From contig JAENYV010000016.1 of the NCBI GenBank assembly GCA_016841605.1, positions 1 to 64,000 of the forward strand: 64,000 nt of DNA, in the 5' to 3' direction. Below, piece after piece: positions 1 to 8,573 of this stretch. How positions within the stretch are numbered: position 1 is the stretch's first letter; the number at the start of each line of letters is the position of its first letter. A program made the translations under genes and the position numbers. The notes under the pieces are model-generated. The model made no database searches. It had not been told where the DNA came from and saw nothing but the letters and a program-made list of their open reading frames with translations. Source of the stretch: Dethiobacter alkaliphilus (GTDB taxonomy: Bacteria; Bacillota; Dethiobacteria; DTU022; UBA8154).

Positions 1-50
1 GATGGTACTTGGGGCGCAAGCCCCCGGAAGAGTAGGTCCCTGCCGGATTT
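1..50 (+). rRNA. rrf: 5S ribosomal RNA, 3' end (partial)
   Basis: The first ~50 bases match the 3' third of a bacterial 5S rRNA: a GAUGGUACU start, a G-rich/C-rich helix closed by GCAA, then AGAGUAGGUCC and a final CUGCCGG that would pair with the missing 5' end. The rest lies left of the window. A terminator follows directly, as expected at the end of an rRNA operon. The exact 3' end is uncertain by a few bases. Confidence 0.85.
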
Positions 51-58
51 AATTTTAC

Positions 59-107
59 AGAAGGCCTTATTATCCCACTGCGTGTGGTAATAAGGTCTTC
101 TATTTTT
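59..107 (+). terminator. Rho-independent terminator of the rRNA operon
   Basis: A near-perfect hairpin of about 19 bp pairs 59-78 with 84-101 around a short loop and is followed by a T-rich run (TATTTTTT). It lies just after the 5S rRNA end. Confidence 0.85.
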
Positions 108-201
108 TATGCTTACCTTCCCACATTTGGGCTTAATTAAAAAGTGTCAACTCCGTCATATAGTGTCGACGTCAACATTTTTGTCAATATTATTGTTGTC
201 A

Positions 202-229
202 TTGACGCGAGCTAAAATGTGTATATACT
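202..229 (+). promoter_or_regulatory. Sigma-A type promoter of the marR gene
   Basis: TTGACG at 202-207 and TATACT at 224-229 are separated by 16 bp. The -10 overlaps a TGTATATAC element (220-228) that recurs inside the palindrome at 775-792, which suggests autoregulation by the MarR protein. Confidence 0.6.
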
Positions 230-269
230 TATATTAGAGGTCTAAATAAAATATTAAGGTGCTACTTTA

Positions 270-743
270 ATGGAACACGTTTATTCACCGAAAGAAAACT
301 TTAAGGAAATATCTAGAAAAACCGGTAAGGCATGTGTATGCTTCAACCTGCGTAAGACGGCCCGTCTGTTGAGCCAAATCTACGATCAGGCGCTTAAGCC
401 GGCTGAATTGAAGGGAACTCAGTTTTCTCTTTTGATGGCGGTTGCCGGCCAGGATAATACATCAATTGGTAAGCTTGCCCAACCTTTGGGTATGGACCGT
501 TCTACTTTGAGTCGGAATGCCAAAATTCTAGAAAAAAAAGGATTATTAACAATAGAAGAGGGTGAAGACCGGCGTCGTCAAAGTATAAAGCTAACAGAAA
601 AAGGAACATCTGTTTTGCGGAGAGCGTTGCCCCTTTGGGAGGGTGTACAAGAAAGTTTAGCCAGGGAAATGGGAGAAGAGAGATTAAAAACTCTTCTGAA
701 AGACCTGCAAAGTTTGTCGCAGTGGCTAAAAAGTGATTTCTAA
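270..743 (+). CDS. MarR family transcriptional regulator
   Basis: A 157-residue winged helix-turn-helix protein of the usual MarR length. The N-terminal segment CVCFNLRKTAR (about residues 22-32) and the LAQPLGMDRSTLSRN recognition region followed by a wing rich in Asp-Arg-Arg are typical. MarR proteins are dimeric repressors that often release DNA on binding small ligands or on oxidation; the ligand here is unknown. The ATG at 270 follows an AAGGTG site. The gene stands alone ahead of the sigma-54 activator, and a candidate operator occurs both in its own promoter and in the intergenic region before the activator, so it may control itself and the downstream gene. The two Cys at residues 22 and 24 could be redox-sensitive, which is speculation. 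Confidence 0.85.
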   Translation: MEHVYSPKENFKEISRKTGKACVCFNLRKTARLLSQIYDQALKPAELKGTQFSLLMAVAGQDNTSIGKLAQPLGMDRSTLSRNAKILEKKGLLTIEEGEDRRRQSIKLTEKGTSVLRRALPLWEGVQESLAREMGEERLKTLLKDLQSLSQWLKSDF

Positions 744-774
744 AAGTTAGACAAAGGGTAAAAATTTAATCTAA

Positions 775-792
775 TATATGTATATACATATA
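775..792. promoter_or_regulatory. 18-bp palindrome, candidate MarR operator
   Basis: A perfect 18-bp inverted repeat, TATATGTATATACATATA, between marR and the sigma-54 activator. It contains the 9-mer TGTATATAC (779-787) that is also present across the -10 box of the marR promoter (220-228). MarR sites are commonly AT-rich palindromes of 16-20 bp. Confidence 0.45.
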
Positions 793-861
793 CACCCTCT
801 CCTAAAGATATTGTCTTCAAACCGTTAAAATAAAAGTAAAGAGAAATGGAGATGGAATAAT

Positions 862-2787
862 ATGTTTTCTCTTACAAAAAAGAAAGAAAGTTTAACAAAA
901 GCATGGGAATTATTTATTTCTACCGGTGCTATTTCTTCAGATATCAGACCAATTATTGCAAAATCATGGGAACGTTGCCGAAAAACAGCAATTGACCCAT
1001 ATTTAAAAGTAGAAGAAAAAGTAAACCAAACGAAACTGCAAGACGAAATTGAAAAACACAGGAATTTATTGGAAGTATCCCTTCCGATTATAAAGAATTT
1101 ATATGATTTTGTCCAGGGTTCCGGTTTTTTAATTTCCCTGGCAACGGAAAAAGGCATAGTAATAGAAATACAAGGAGATGCTGAATTATTAAGAAAATCC
1201 AAATTATGCCGAAGCAATATTCTGACCGAAAATTCTGTCGGCACTAATTCAATCGGCCTTTGTCTTATCAACAAAAAACCCGTCCAAGTTTTTGCCGCCG
1301 AACATTTTCGTAAGTCTTTTCATGAATGGACGTGTTCTTCAGCACCTATCTTTGACGAAAATAAAAATCTCCTGGGCATTTTAAATATGAATGGCGATTA
1401 CGAAAAAGTCCATTTACACACCCTGGGAATGGTTGTGGGAGGTGCCAATGCTATCGAAAATTCCCTTCTTATGCAAAAATCTTATAATGAAGTCGTCGTT
1501 TCAAATACTTTAAAAACTGCTATTATGGAATCAATTGACGAAGGATTAGTTGTTTTAAACCAAGATAGAAGTATTACTCATATTAACGATCGTGCGAAAA
1601 AAATTCTTAAGATAACCGAACTAAAAGAAAAAATACTTTATCGAAAAATCAGTGAATTATTAGGAGTTGAACATCCTCTTATTGCTGAGATAGACAATTG
1701 TTTTAAGAAAGTTAACTATGAGAATATTTTTTTAGAAGAAGATTATACGGTCACTTTTAAATTAATTAACCCCCGGGATAAATCTCCTATCGGTTTAATT
1801 TTAGTATTAAAAGAAACTGAAAAAATGAAAAAAATTGTTAATAGATTTGTTGGGGCAAGGGCTATGTATACATTTAACGAATTAATCGGAAATAATGAAT
1901 CCTTTTTGTCAGCAGTTAACATGGCGAAGTTTGCCGGCCAGAGTGTCTCAAATATCTTACTTACAGGAGAAAGTGGTACAGGTAAAGAAATTTTCGCTCA
2001 AGCAATTCATAATTTTAGTAAACGTAAAGAGGGTCCTTTTTTAGCGATCAATTGCGGCGGTCTTCCTCGGAACCTGGTTGAAAGCGAATTATTCGGTTAT
2101 GCAGAAGGTGCATTTACAGGCGCGCAAAAAGGCGGCAATCCGGGAAAATTTGAGTTAGCTGACGGAGGTACATTATTTTTAGATGAAATCGGCGAAATGC
2201 CTCTTGAGTTTCAAGTGCTCTTGCTGCGGGTATTACAGGAAAGAACGATTATGAGAATCGGAGGGAAAAAACTTATTCCTATAGATGTACGAATTATTGC
2301 GGCAACAAATAAAAATCTCAAAGAAGAAGTAAAATCCGGCAATTTTAGAGAAGATCTTTATTACAGGCTAAATGTTTTAACAATAAATATACCTCCTCTC
2401 AGGGAAAGACCTGATGATATTCCCCTTTTAACAGAGTATTTATTTGATAAGCTGAAGAAAGGCCTCAACAAAAATGTAAAAAAGATAGACCACGAAGTAA
2501 TTGAAACATTGAAAAATTATAACTGGCCGGGTAATATCAGAGAATTGCAAAATGTTTTGGAGAGGGCCTTAAACCTGAGTACTACCGAAAACATTCATAT
2601 TTCTAGCATACCTGACAATATTGCCGGCTGTAAAAAGGAGCTGAAAAATATTTCGCCTTTAAATGTGTACGAAAAACAATTAATTACCTCTTTGTTAAAA
2701 GAAAATAACGGAAACAAAACAAAAGTTGCCCAAATCTTAGGGATTTCACGTACGACATTATATAAAAAACTAAAACAGTATCATTAA
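862..2787 (+). CDS. Sigma-54-dependent transcriptional activator (AcoR-like)
   Basis: A 641-residue enhancer-binding protein. Domain order by eye: N-terminal AcoR/GAF-type sensor (about 1-200), PAS-like region (about 215-320), AAA+ ATPase (about 335-565) with Walker A GESGTGKE near residue 369 and the sigma-54 contact loop GAFTGA near 416, and a C-terminal Fis-type HTH (about 605-640, [13 protein letters not shown]). It would use ATP hydrolysis to remodel sigma-54 polymerase on promoters carrying -24/-12 elements. Such a promoter lies about 285 bp downstream (3073-3089), ahead of a molybdopterin oxidoreductase, making that gene the obvious target. The start ATG has a GGAGATGG site. The sensor ligand cannot be read from the sequence; AcoR relatives respond to small metabolites. 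The gene is AT-richer than the housekeeping genes. Confidence 0.9.
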   Translation: MFSLTKKKESLTKAWELFISTGAISSDIRPIIAKSWERCRKTAIDPYLKVEEKVNQTKLQDEIEKHRNLLEVSLPIIKNLYDFVQGSGFLISLATEKGIVIEIQGDAELLRKSKLCRSNILTENSVGTNSIGLCLINKKPVQVFAAEHFRKSFHEWTCSSAPIFDENKNLLGILNMNGDYEKVHLHTLGMVVGGANAIENSLLMQKSYNEVVVSNTLKTAIMESIDEGLVVLNQDRSITHINDRAKKILKITELKEKILYRKISELLGVEHPLIAEIDNCFKKVNYENIFLEEDYTVTFKLINPRDKSPIGLILVLKETEKMKKIVNRFVGARAMYTFNELIGNNESFLSAVNMAKFAGQSVSNILLTGESGTGKEIFAQAIHNFSKRKEGPFLAINCGGLPRNLVESELFGYAEGAFTGAQKGGNPGKFELADGGTLFLDEIGEMPLEFQVLLLRVLQERTIMRIGGKKLIPIDVRIIAATNKNLKEEVKSGNFREDLYYRLNVLTINIPPLRERPDDIPLLTEYLFDKLKKGLNKNVKKIDHEVIETLKNYNWPGNIRELQNVLERALNLSTTENIHISSIPDNIAGCKKELKNISPLNVYEKQLITSLLKENNGNKTKVAQILGISRTTLYKKLKQYH

Positions 2788-2829
2788 ATACCCGAAAGAA
2801 ATAACCGAAAGGCCATTACTCCATTTTAA

Positions 2830-2866
2830 ATACGTAAGTAATATGTACGTCCTGAATATGTACGTA
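2830..2866. promoter_or_regulatory. Candidate enhancer (UAS) with repeated GTACGT motifs
   Basis: Between the activator and its presumed target the 10-mer ATATGTACGT occurs twice (2841-2850, 2856-2865), 15 bp apart, and TACGTA occurs at 2831-2836. Repeated or palindromic sites about 100-250 bp upstream of a -24/-12 promoter are typical binding sites for sigma-54 activators. The rest of the 477-bp gap (2788-3264) holds the sigma-54 promoter and no convincing gene. Confidence 0.45.
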
Positions 2867-3072
2867 AACATAATGGACGGAATATTGTTATTGAACAAAC
2901 AATCTTCGCTGTCCTCATTTTAGCTATTCTCCCTGTTAAAGGTTTTGTGCTTTTCCTACCTCTACGTTTTTTCTTCAACCCCAATTATTCTCTCTTTTTA
3001 TTGTAAAGATAATGAACGGTGCGAGAAGCGAAGCAAGAAAAAATTATCGCTTAAAGCCCATATTTACATTAA

Positions 3073-3089
3073 TGGCATGATTATTGCAT
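3073..3089 (+). promoter_or_regulatory. Sigma-54 (-24/-12) promoter
   Basis: TGGCAT, five bases, then TTGCAT. The GG (3074-3075) and GC (3086-3087) are exactly 10 bases apart, matching the sigma-54 consensus TGGCAC-N5-TTGCA. It lies about 175 bp upstream of the oxidoreductase start and downstream of a gene for a sigma-54 activator. Confidence 0.8.
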
Positions 3090-3264
3090 GAAAGATATAA
3101 TGTATTACCTTTTTACCCCGGCAAACTATATCAATAGGAAAAGAGGTGAACATTTATTTTTCATGTTATTAAAAGTAAGAAAAGTAATTTGTTAAAGCAG
3201 AAAGTTTAGAGTAAAACCAAATTCTCGAGGGCTGTAAATTGAATAACTTGGGAGGTTGAGCAAT

Positions 3265-5319
3265 ATGGAAGTAATTAAAACAGATTGTGGTTTATGCATT
3301 AATTCCTGCGGTATAGACGCCTATGTGGAAAACGGAAAACTGGTTAAGGTAGAGGGCACAAAAGAAAACTGGCTGAACAAGGGTGAATTATGTGAAAAAG
3401 GCAAGCACCTGGTGGAAGGAATCTATTCTCCCACTCGCGTAAAATACCCCATCAAAAAAGTAGACGGGCATTTTCAAAGAATATCCTGGGACCAGGCCCT
3501 GAGTGAAATTGCTGCTAAACTGCTGGAGCTGAAGGAAAAATACGGTGCCCGCACCCTGGCCACCTGGACCGGTTCAGTGGGAACGGAACACTTTGAGATG
3601 GCGGCTTTTAACCAGCGTTTGGCCAAGGCTTTCGGTACTCCGAACTTTTTTAATCCGGAAGGCATCTGTTTTCGCACCCGTATTCTGGCCCGCCAGATTA
3701 CCTTTGGCCGCTATCCTGTGGAAGAACCGAGGAATGCCAATTGTATCATCCTCTGGGGGCATAATCCTGATGAAAGTTATTTTCCCCAGGCCAGAATAGT
3801 CCGTCAGAGGGTCAGAGAAGGGGCTAAGCTGATCATCATTGACGTGCGGCGTATTCCGATAGCGAAAGAGGGGATCTATCTACAGCCCCGTCCGGGCACC
3901 GACGGCGCTATAGCCCTGGCCATGATGAACGTTATAATTGCAGAAAAGTTATGGGATAAAGAATTTGTCGACAAATGGACAACGGGCTTTGACCGGCTGG
4001 TAGAACTCGTCAAAGAATATACACCGGAGAAAGCCGAAGCCATCAGCGGTGTAGCGGCATCGGAGATAAAACGTATAGCGCGAATTTTTGCCACTACCGA
4101 CAGTTCCTGCATCTTGGAAGGGGTGGGGCATCTGCACCAGTACACCAACGGTCTCCAGATGGAAAGGGCCTTTGCCATATTAATGGCCATCACCGGCAAC
4201 ATTGATAGACCGGGCGGATGGGTCACCTGCCCCCAAATTCGTCTGGCAGACCTGCGTGTGCCGGTAGAAGAAAAGAACCTCGGATACGAAGAATATCCCG
4301 TCTTTCACCAGTTCGGCAAGCGCACTCCTCCGTACGGTTCAGCCTCAATGATGACGGAGACCATGATTACCGAAAAGCCCTACCCCATAAAGGCCTTTTT
4401 CAGCTCAGGCAGCAACCCGGCCGTGACTTTCCCCGATACCAAGAAATTTTTAGAAGCGTTGGAAAATCTCGAGCTATTTGTCTGTATAGACCCGTATATG
4501 ACCGAAACCGCGGAACTAGCTGATTATGTTCTCCCCTCCTGCACATCCCTGGAAGAAACCGGTATAGGCGGCTTCCCCTATGCCATTTCCTTCTGCGTCC
4601 CCTATATATTACTGCGTAAAAAGGTTATCGAACCCCTTTATGAGAGCAAGCCCATCTGGAAAATTTGGAGTGATCTGGGACACAAGATTGGCTTGGGGGA
4701 ATACTTCCCCTGGAAAACAGACGAAGAAGTAGCAGAACACTTTTTTTCCACCTCCGGGGTTACAATGCAGCAGCTGAAAGAAAATCCAGAAGGAGTCTAT
4801 TTCGGTAAAAAGGAATATGAAATTTATGACAAAATAGGTTTTTCGACTGACAGCAAAAAAATTGAACTATATTCCGCAAGAATGGAACAATTGGGTTTCC
4901 CCGGTATTCCTACGCACGTTGAACCGCAACAGAGCCCGGCGGCGAATCCCGAACTAGCTCTGCAATACCCTGAAATCCTGCTTACCGGCGCCAGACGTCA
5001 GGAATACATCGGTGCCCAGATGCGTGATGTACCAGGTTTGCGCGCCAGGATACCGGAAGCGGAAGCGGAAATAAATCCTCTCACAGCCAAGAAATATAAT
5101 ATTATTAACGGCGAGATGATCGGAGTGGAAACTCCGCGCGGCATGATCAAGCTAAAAGCAAACGTCACCGATGATATCAGGCACGGTGTGGTCTCCGTTC
5201 CCCACGGTTGGGCGGCTGCCAACTGCAACATACTGCTGGATGCCAAGCTGCGGGACGATGTGTCCGGTTACATTACAATGAGAGGCCATGCCTGCCGTCT
5301 CGTCAAGCTAACTGCATAA
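3265..5319 (+). CDS. Molybdopterin oxidoreductase, [4Fe-4S] CISM family
   Basis: A 684-residue catalytic subunit of the complex iron-sulfur molybdoenzyme (DMSO reductase) superfamily. The N-terminus has the [4Fe-4S] ligands Cys8, Cys11, Cys15 and Cys43. A Cys near residue 135 (NPEGICFRTR) sits where the residue ligating Mo or W is expected. A C-terminal molydopterin-dinucleotide binding domain follows (roughly residues 560-680). No twin-arginine signal is visible, so the enzyme is probably cytoplasmic, and no ferredoxin-like or membrane subunit is adjacent. By family it could be formate dehydrogenase-, thiosulfate/polysulfide reductase- or acetylene hydratase-like; the substrate cannot be assigned. 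I chose ATG 3265, 9 nt after GGAGG; an in-frame TTG at 3256 abuts that site. Expression is probably sigma-54 dependent. Confidence 0.88.
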   Translation: MEVIKTDCGLCINSCGIDAYVENGKLVKVEGTKENWLNKGELCEKGKHLVEGIYSPTRVKYPIKKVDGHFQRISWDQALSEIAAKLLELKEKYGARTLATWTGSVGTEHFEMAAFNQRLAKAFGTPNFFNPEGICFRTRILARQITFGRYPVEEPRNANCIILWGHNPDESYFPQARIVRQRVREGAKLIIIDVRRIPIAKEGIYLQPRPGTDGAIALAMMNVIIAEKLWDKEFVDKWTTGFDRLVELVKEYTPEKAEAISGVAASEIKRIARIFATTDSSCILEGVGHLHQYTNGLQMERAFAILMAITGNIDRPGGWVTCPQIRLADLRVPVEEKNLGYEEYPVFHQFGKRTPPYGSASMMTETMITEKPYPIKAFFSSGSNPAVTFPDTKKFLEALENLELFVCIDPYMTETAELADYVLPSCTSLEETGIGGFPYAISFCVPYILLRKKVIEPLYESKPIWKIWSDLGHKIGLGEYFPWKTDEEVAEHFFSTSGVTMQQLKENPEGVYFGKKEYEIYDKIGFSTDSKKIELYSARMEQLGFPGIPTHVEPQQSPAANPELALQYPEILLTGARRQEYIGAQMRDVPGLRARIPEAEAEINPLTAKKYNIINGEMIGVETPRGMIKLKANVTDDIRHGVVSVPHGWAAANCNILLDAKLRDDVSGYITMRGHACRLVKLTA

Positions 5320-5363
5320 GGGTAGCTAACTTTATAATATTATAATAGTTTCGTAAATAATGA

Positions 5364-5495
5364 AGGGTGCGGTTTTTGTCTTTACAGATGGCCGGAAAAG
5401 GCAAGCCGCAAAAGCTTGACGGATGCTTACTGGTGGGGTATCCTGATTTGGAGGTCTTCTCTTGCGGTATTAGGAAGCCTGGTAAACCGCACCCT
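5364..5495 (+). ncRNA. Structured leader RNA, candidate Moco/Tuco riboswitch
   Basis: A perfect 12-bp helix (5364-5375 with 5484-5495) closes a ~108-nt domain with internal hairpins, for example 5402-5406/5413-5417 and 5421-5426/5438-5443. It sits in the 339-bp gap between the molybdoenzyme and a tatA-mobA-moaA run. The Moco RNA motif is known to precede Moco biosynthesis, transport and Moco-enzyme genes. Structure plus context support the call; I could not match the published consensus base by base. A spurious ORF (5367-5618) covers the element. Confidence 0.55.
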
Positions 5496-5658
5496 ACAAA
5501 TAAATATTATAATCGTTCTGATCCCTTCAAATCTTTAACTGTTGACGAAATGCGTATAAAAAGGGATAATGGATTAAGAAATTATTATAAAAGGGAAAGA
5601 AAAAACAACACCCGCTGAAGAAAGTCGAAAACTCACGAAAGACGAAAGTTTATAGGGG

Positions 5659-5856
5659 GTGAGGATAACGCCTTTTTTCGGAAAGATCGGTTGGCTGGAG
5701 GCCGCCTTAATTATCGGGATTGTGCTGGTTATCTTTGGTCCCGATAAATTTCCAGAATTAAGCAAGTCTATTGGACAGGCTATACGAAATTTAACAGACA
5801 GTCTGTCCGGAAAAAACAGTGATAAAGAAAAAAGTACAAAAAAAACAGAAACCTAA
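5659..5856 (+). CDS. tatA: Sec-independent translocase protein TatA/TatE
   Basis: A 65-residue protein: short N-terminus, one hydrophobic segment (about residues 10-28), the FGPDKFPEL motif at the membrane-amphipathic helix hinge, an amphipathic helix and a charged Lys/Glu tail. TatA oligomers form the pore that exports folded, often cofactor-loaded, proteins. No tatC is seen nearby and the neighbouring oxidoreductase lacks a Tat signal, so its partner substrate must be encoded elsewhere. The start is odd: GTG at 5659 lies inside the GGGGGTGAGG segment that would otherwise be the ribosome-binding site, and no ATG/TTG occurs before the membrane helix; a non-canonical start a few codons downstream is possible. 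It follows the leader RNA and precedes mobA by about 155 bp. Confidence 0.85.
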   Translation: MRITPFFGKIGWLEAALIIGIVLVIFGPDKFPELSKSIGQAIRNLTDSLSGKNSDKEKSTKKTET

Positions 5857-6013
5857 TAGAATTGCTAAAATTGATATATTTCGTTACTCTTTCTTGCCTG
5901 GGGCTTGTCTTCTTCCGGTTTATCGGATAAGATTAATAATACTATATTTTGAAAGCGAGGATGATTAACGCAGACCATATTAAAAACGTATTTTAAAGAA
6001 AGGATTTGTCGTA

Positions 6014-6643
6014 TTGAAGAAAAAATTTTCACTTTCCGCCATTCTTCTAGCCGGTGGGGAAAACAAGCGCATGGGAATAAAAAAAGCTTTTTTAAAAGTT
6101 GGCGGTAATACTTTTATTGATATTATCTACCGAAAAATGGACGAACTTTTTTCGGAAATTATTGTCGTCACAGATTTACCTCAGGATTTTTCCTATCTAA
6201 AGGCTAGGATAACCACCGATTTAATTCAGAACGGCGAAAAAAATGCCCTGAGAGGTATTCACGCGGGACTGTCTGTTGCATCAAATCCTGCTTGTTTTGT
6301 TGTTGCCTGTGACATGCCCTTTCTATCCCTCTCCTTAATAAAACATATGTCACAATTCGCACTTGGTTATGATGTTGTTGTCCCACTCCTTGATGGATAT
6401 TATCAGCCGCTTTTTGCTTTTTATAATAAGAAAGCCCTCAATTTGATCCAACAGAGGTTAGAAGAAAAACGGTATAAAATCGTTGACCTTTATCCGCATT
6501 TCCATTTAAAAGCGATTACCGAGGAAATAGTAAGGCAGCACGATCCTTTATTATTATCCTTTTCTAACATTAACAGCCCGGAAGATTACCGGAAAATACA
6601 AGAGTACTGGGAGATAAAGAAAGAAAACGGTTCTTCAGTTTAA
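6014..6643 (+). CDS. mobA: Molybdenum cofactor guanylyltransferase MobA
   Basis: A 209-residue nucleotidyltransferase. The N-terminal LAGGENKRMG motif (residues 12-21) is the GTP-binding signature, and VACDMPF near residue 100 carries the metal-binding Asp. MobA joins GMP to molybdopterin to give the bis-MGD cofactor needed by CISM enzymes such as the one at 3265. Start is TTG 6014 after an AAAGGA site. It is followed by moaA after about 45 bp, probably in one transcript beginning at the leader RNA. Confidence 0.9.
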   Translation: MKKKFSLSAILLAGGENKRMGIKKAFLKVGGNTFIDIIYRKMDELFSEIIVVTDLPQDFSYLKARITTDLIQNGEKNALRGIHAGLSVASNPACFVVACDMPFLSLSLIKHMSQFALGYDVVVPLLDGYYQPLFAFYNKKALNLIQQRLEEKRYKIVDLYPHFHLKAITEEIVRQHDPLLLSFSNINSPEDYRKIQEYWEIKKENGSSV

Positions 6644-6689
6644 AGCTATTTTTTTAATTTTAATTCTTACCACCAGGGGGCTGTTGTAC

Positions 6690-7688
6690 ATGCGGAAATT
6701 AACAGACCAGTATGGAAGAGAGATAACCTATCTACGGCTTTCCGTAACGGAAAAATGTAACCTGAGTTGCTTTTATTGTCGTTCAGATCCTGGAAAGTGC
6801 GGTATTGAACCGGTCGAAGGATCTCTGGAAGTAAAGGATTACTTGAAGATAGGCCGGATTGCCGCAGGATTGGGAATTAACAGAATCAGGTTGACTGGAG
6901 GTGAACCGCTTGTCCACCCTGACATTCTGGAAATAGTAAGCGGTTTAGCAAATCTGGACGGAATTAATGACCTTTCCTTAACGACAAATGGTATTCTTCT
7001 GGAAAAGATGGCCTCACAGTTGGCAAAAGCCGGATTAAACAGGGTAAATATTAGCCTTGATTCCCTGGATGAGTCTAATTTCCGCCAGATTACCAATGGG
7101 GGGAAGCTGGCGAGTACATTGAAGGGGATCGATCGTTCGCTGGATGAGGGCTTAAAACCTGTCAAGATAAATGTTGTCCTTTTAAAGGGTATTAATGAAC
7201 ACGAAATTGAAAATTTTGTGCGGTTAACTTTGAGCCGTGAACTGGATGTTCGTTTTATCGAGTACATGCCTGTCGGGGGGCAGCACGGCAACTGGTCACG
7301 CTATTTTTTACCTCTGGACAGGGTTCTTGAAATCGCACATACTATCGCTCCTCTGTCGATAGTTGAAGGAAACCACGGTGGTGGCCCGGCCAGATATTGT
7401 CGCCTGGAGGGGGCCATTGGGAAACTGGGGTTGATTTCTCCTTTAAGCCGTCATTTTTGTGACCGCTGTAACCGGCTGAGGGTTACCTCTGACGGCAAAG
7501 TTAAACCCTGCCTTTTTTCTGATCAAGAACTGGATTTGCGACCGCATCTTGATCATCCTGAACAGTTGAAAAATGTTTTACTGGAAGCAATAAAACGTAA
7601 GCCCGATCCCGGGAAGAGCGCTTCTAATTCCCTGGCGAGAATGAAGCAGTTTGAAGGGAAGCGTCCGATGATAAATATCGGAGGATAA
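6690..7688 (+). CDS. moaA: GTP 3',8-cyclase MoaA
   Basis: A 332-residue radical SAM enzyme that converts GTP to 3',8-cyclo-GTP, the first step of molybdopterin synthesis. The SAM cluster motif is CNLSCFYC (Cys23, Cys27, Cys30); the second cluster ligands are CDRC near 257-260 and a Cys near 274 (KPCLFS). The chain ends in Gly-Gly, the functional C-terminal tail of MoaA. ATG 6690 lies 9 nt after AGGGGG; a TTG at 6684 is too close to that site. Other moa/moe genes are not in the window. Confidence 0.95.
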   Translation: MRKLTDQYGREITYLRLSVTEKCNLSCFYCRSDPGKCGIEPVEGSLEVKDYLKIGRIAAGLGINRIRLTGGEPLVHPDILEIVSGLANLDGINDLSLTTNGILLEKMASQLAKAGLNRVNISLDSLDESNFRQITNGGKLASTLKGIDRSLDEGLKPVKINVVLLKGINEHEIENFVRLTLSRELDVRFIEYMPVGGQHGNWSRYFLPLDRVLEIAHTIAPLSIVEGNHGGGPARYCRLEGAIGKLGLISPLSRHFCDRCNRLRVTSDGKVKPCLFSDQELDLRPHLDHPEQLKNVLLEAIKRKPDPGKSASNSLARMKQFEGKRPMINIGG

Positions 7689-7744
7689 ATTATCTTTGGA
7701 GATGCTATTGGAGTGATTTTGTTTTATCGGGGGGTGAAACAGTT

Positions 7745-8503
7745 ATGGCAGGACATTCAAAATGGGCAAATGTTAAACACCGGAAAGCTCGTGTCGATGC
7801 GCAAAAAGGTAAGGTCTTTACCAAACTGGCCCGGGAAATTACGGTTGCCGCCAGGGAAAGTGGGGGAGATATTGAGTTAAACTTTCGCTTAAGGCTGGCG
7901 GTCCAGAAGGCCCGGGAAGCTAATTTGCCCGGTGAGAATATTAACAGGGCGATCCAGAAAGGCTTGGGAGAAATTGAAGGGGTAGAACTGGAACAGGTAA
8001 CTTATGAAGGTTACGGCCCCGGCGGTATTGCCGTTTTAATTGATATTCTGACCGATAATCGAAACAGGACCGCTCCGGAAATCCGGCACATTTTCTCACG
8101 ACGTGGAGGCAATATGGGGGAATCCGGTTGTGTATCCTGGATGTTTAAGCGCAAGGGTTATTTTACACTGGAAAAGCAAGCGTCCTTACCGTCGGAAGAT
8201 GACTTGATGATGTTGGCCCTTGAAAACGGAGCAGAGGACTTTAAAGAAGAAGACGGTAATTATGTTATCATTACACCTCCGGAAGATTTTGAAAACTTGA
8301 AAGAAACCTTTCTGGAGAAAAAATTTGAGTTTACATCTGCAGAAGTAACAATGGTGCCCGAAAATACGATCCAGGTTAACGATCCGGAAGAAGCTGCGAA
8401 GGTGCTTCGTTTGTTGGAAGCACTTGAAGAACATGATGATGTCCAGAATGTATATGCAAATTTTGATATTCCTGAGGAGATTATGCAGTCTTTGGAGACG
8501 TAA
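7745..8503 (+). CDS. YebC/PmpR family regulatory or translation factor
   Basis: A 252-residue cytoplasmic protein beginning MAGHSKWANVKHRKARVDAQKGK, the invariant family start, and of full family length. YebC-type proteins were annotated as transcriptional regulators; members have also been linked to relieving ribosome stalling. The order yebC, BofC-like gene, ruvCAB is common in Clostridia. Start ATG follows GGGGGGTGA. Confidence 0.93.
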   Translation: MAGHSKWANVKHRKARVDAQKGKVFTKLAREITVAARESGGDIELNFRLRLAVQKAREANLPGENINRAIQKGLGEIEGVELEQVTYEGYGPGGIAVLIDILTDNRNRTAPEIRHIFSRRGGNMGESGCVSWMFKRKGYFTLEKQASLPSEDDLMMLALENGAEDFKEEDGNYVIITPPEDFENLKETFLEKKFEFTSAEVTMVPENTIQVNDPEEAAKVLRLLEALEEHDDVQNVYANFDIPEEIMQSLET

Positions 8504-8573
8504 AATGTAACGTCGGGAGTAATATCGCCATTTTCAGGGAAAGATAAAAAAATCTTTCTCAGAGGTGATGAAG

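Noticed and set aside
5367-5618. 83-residue ORF after the oxidoreductase
   Set aside because: It covers the structured leader RNA, has no ribosome site and its residues show no family pattern.
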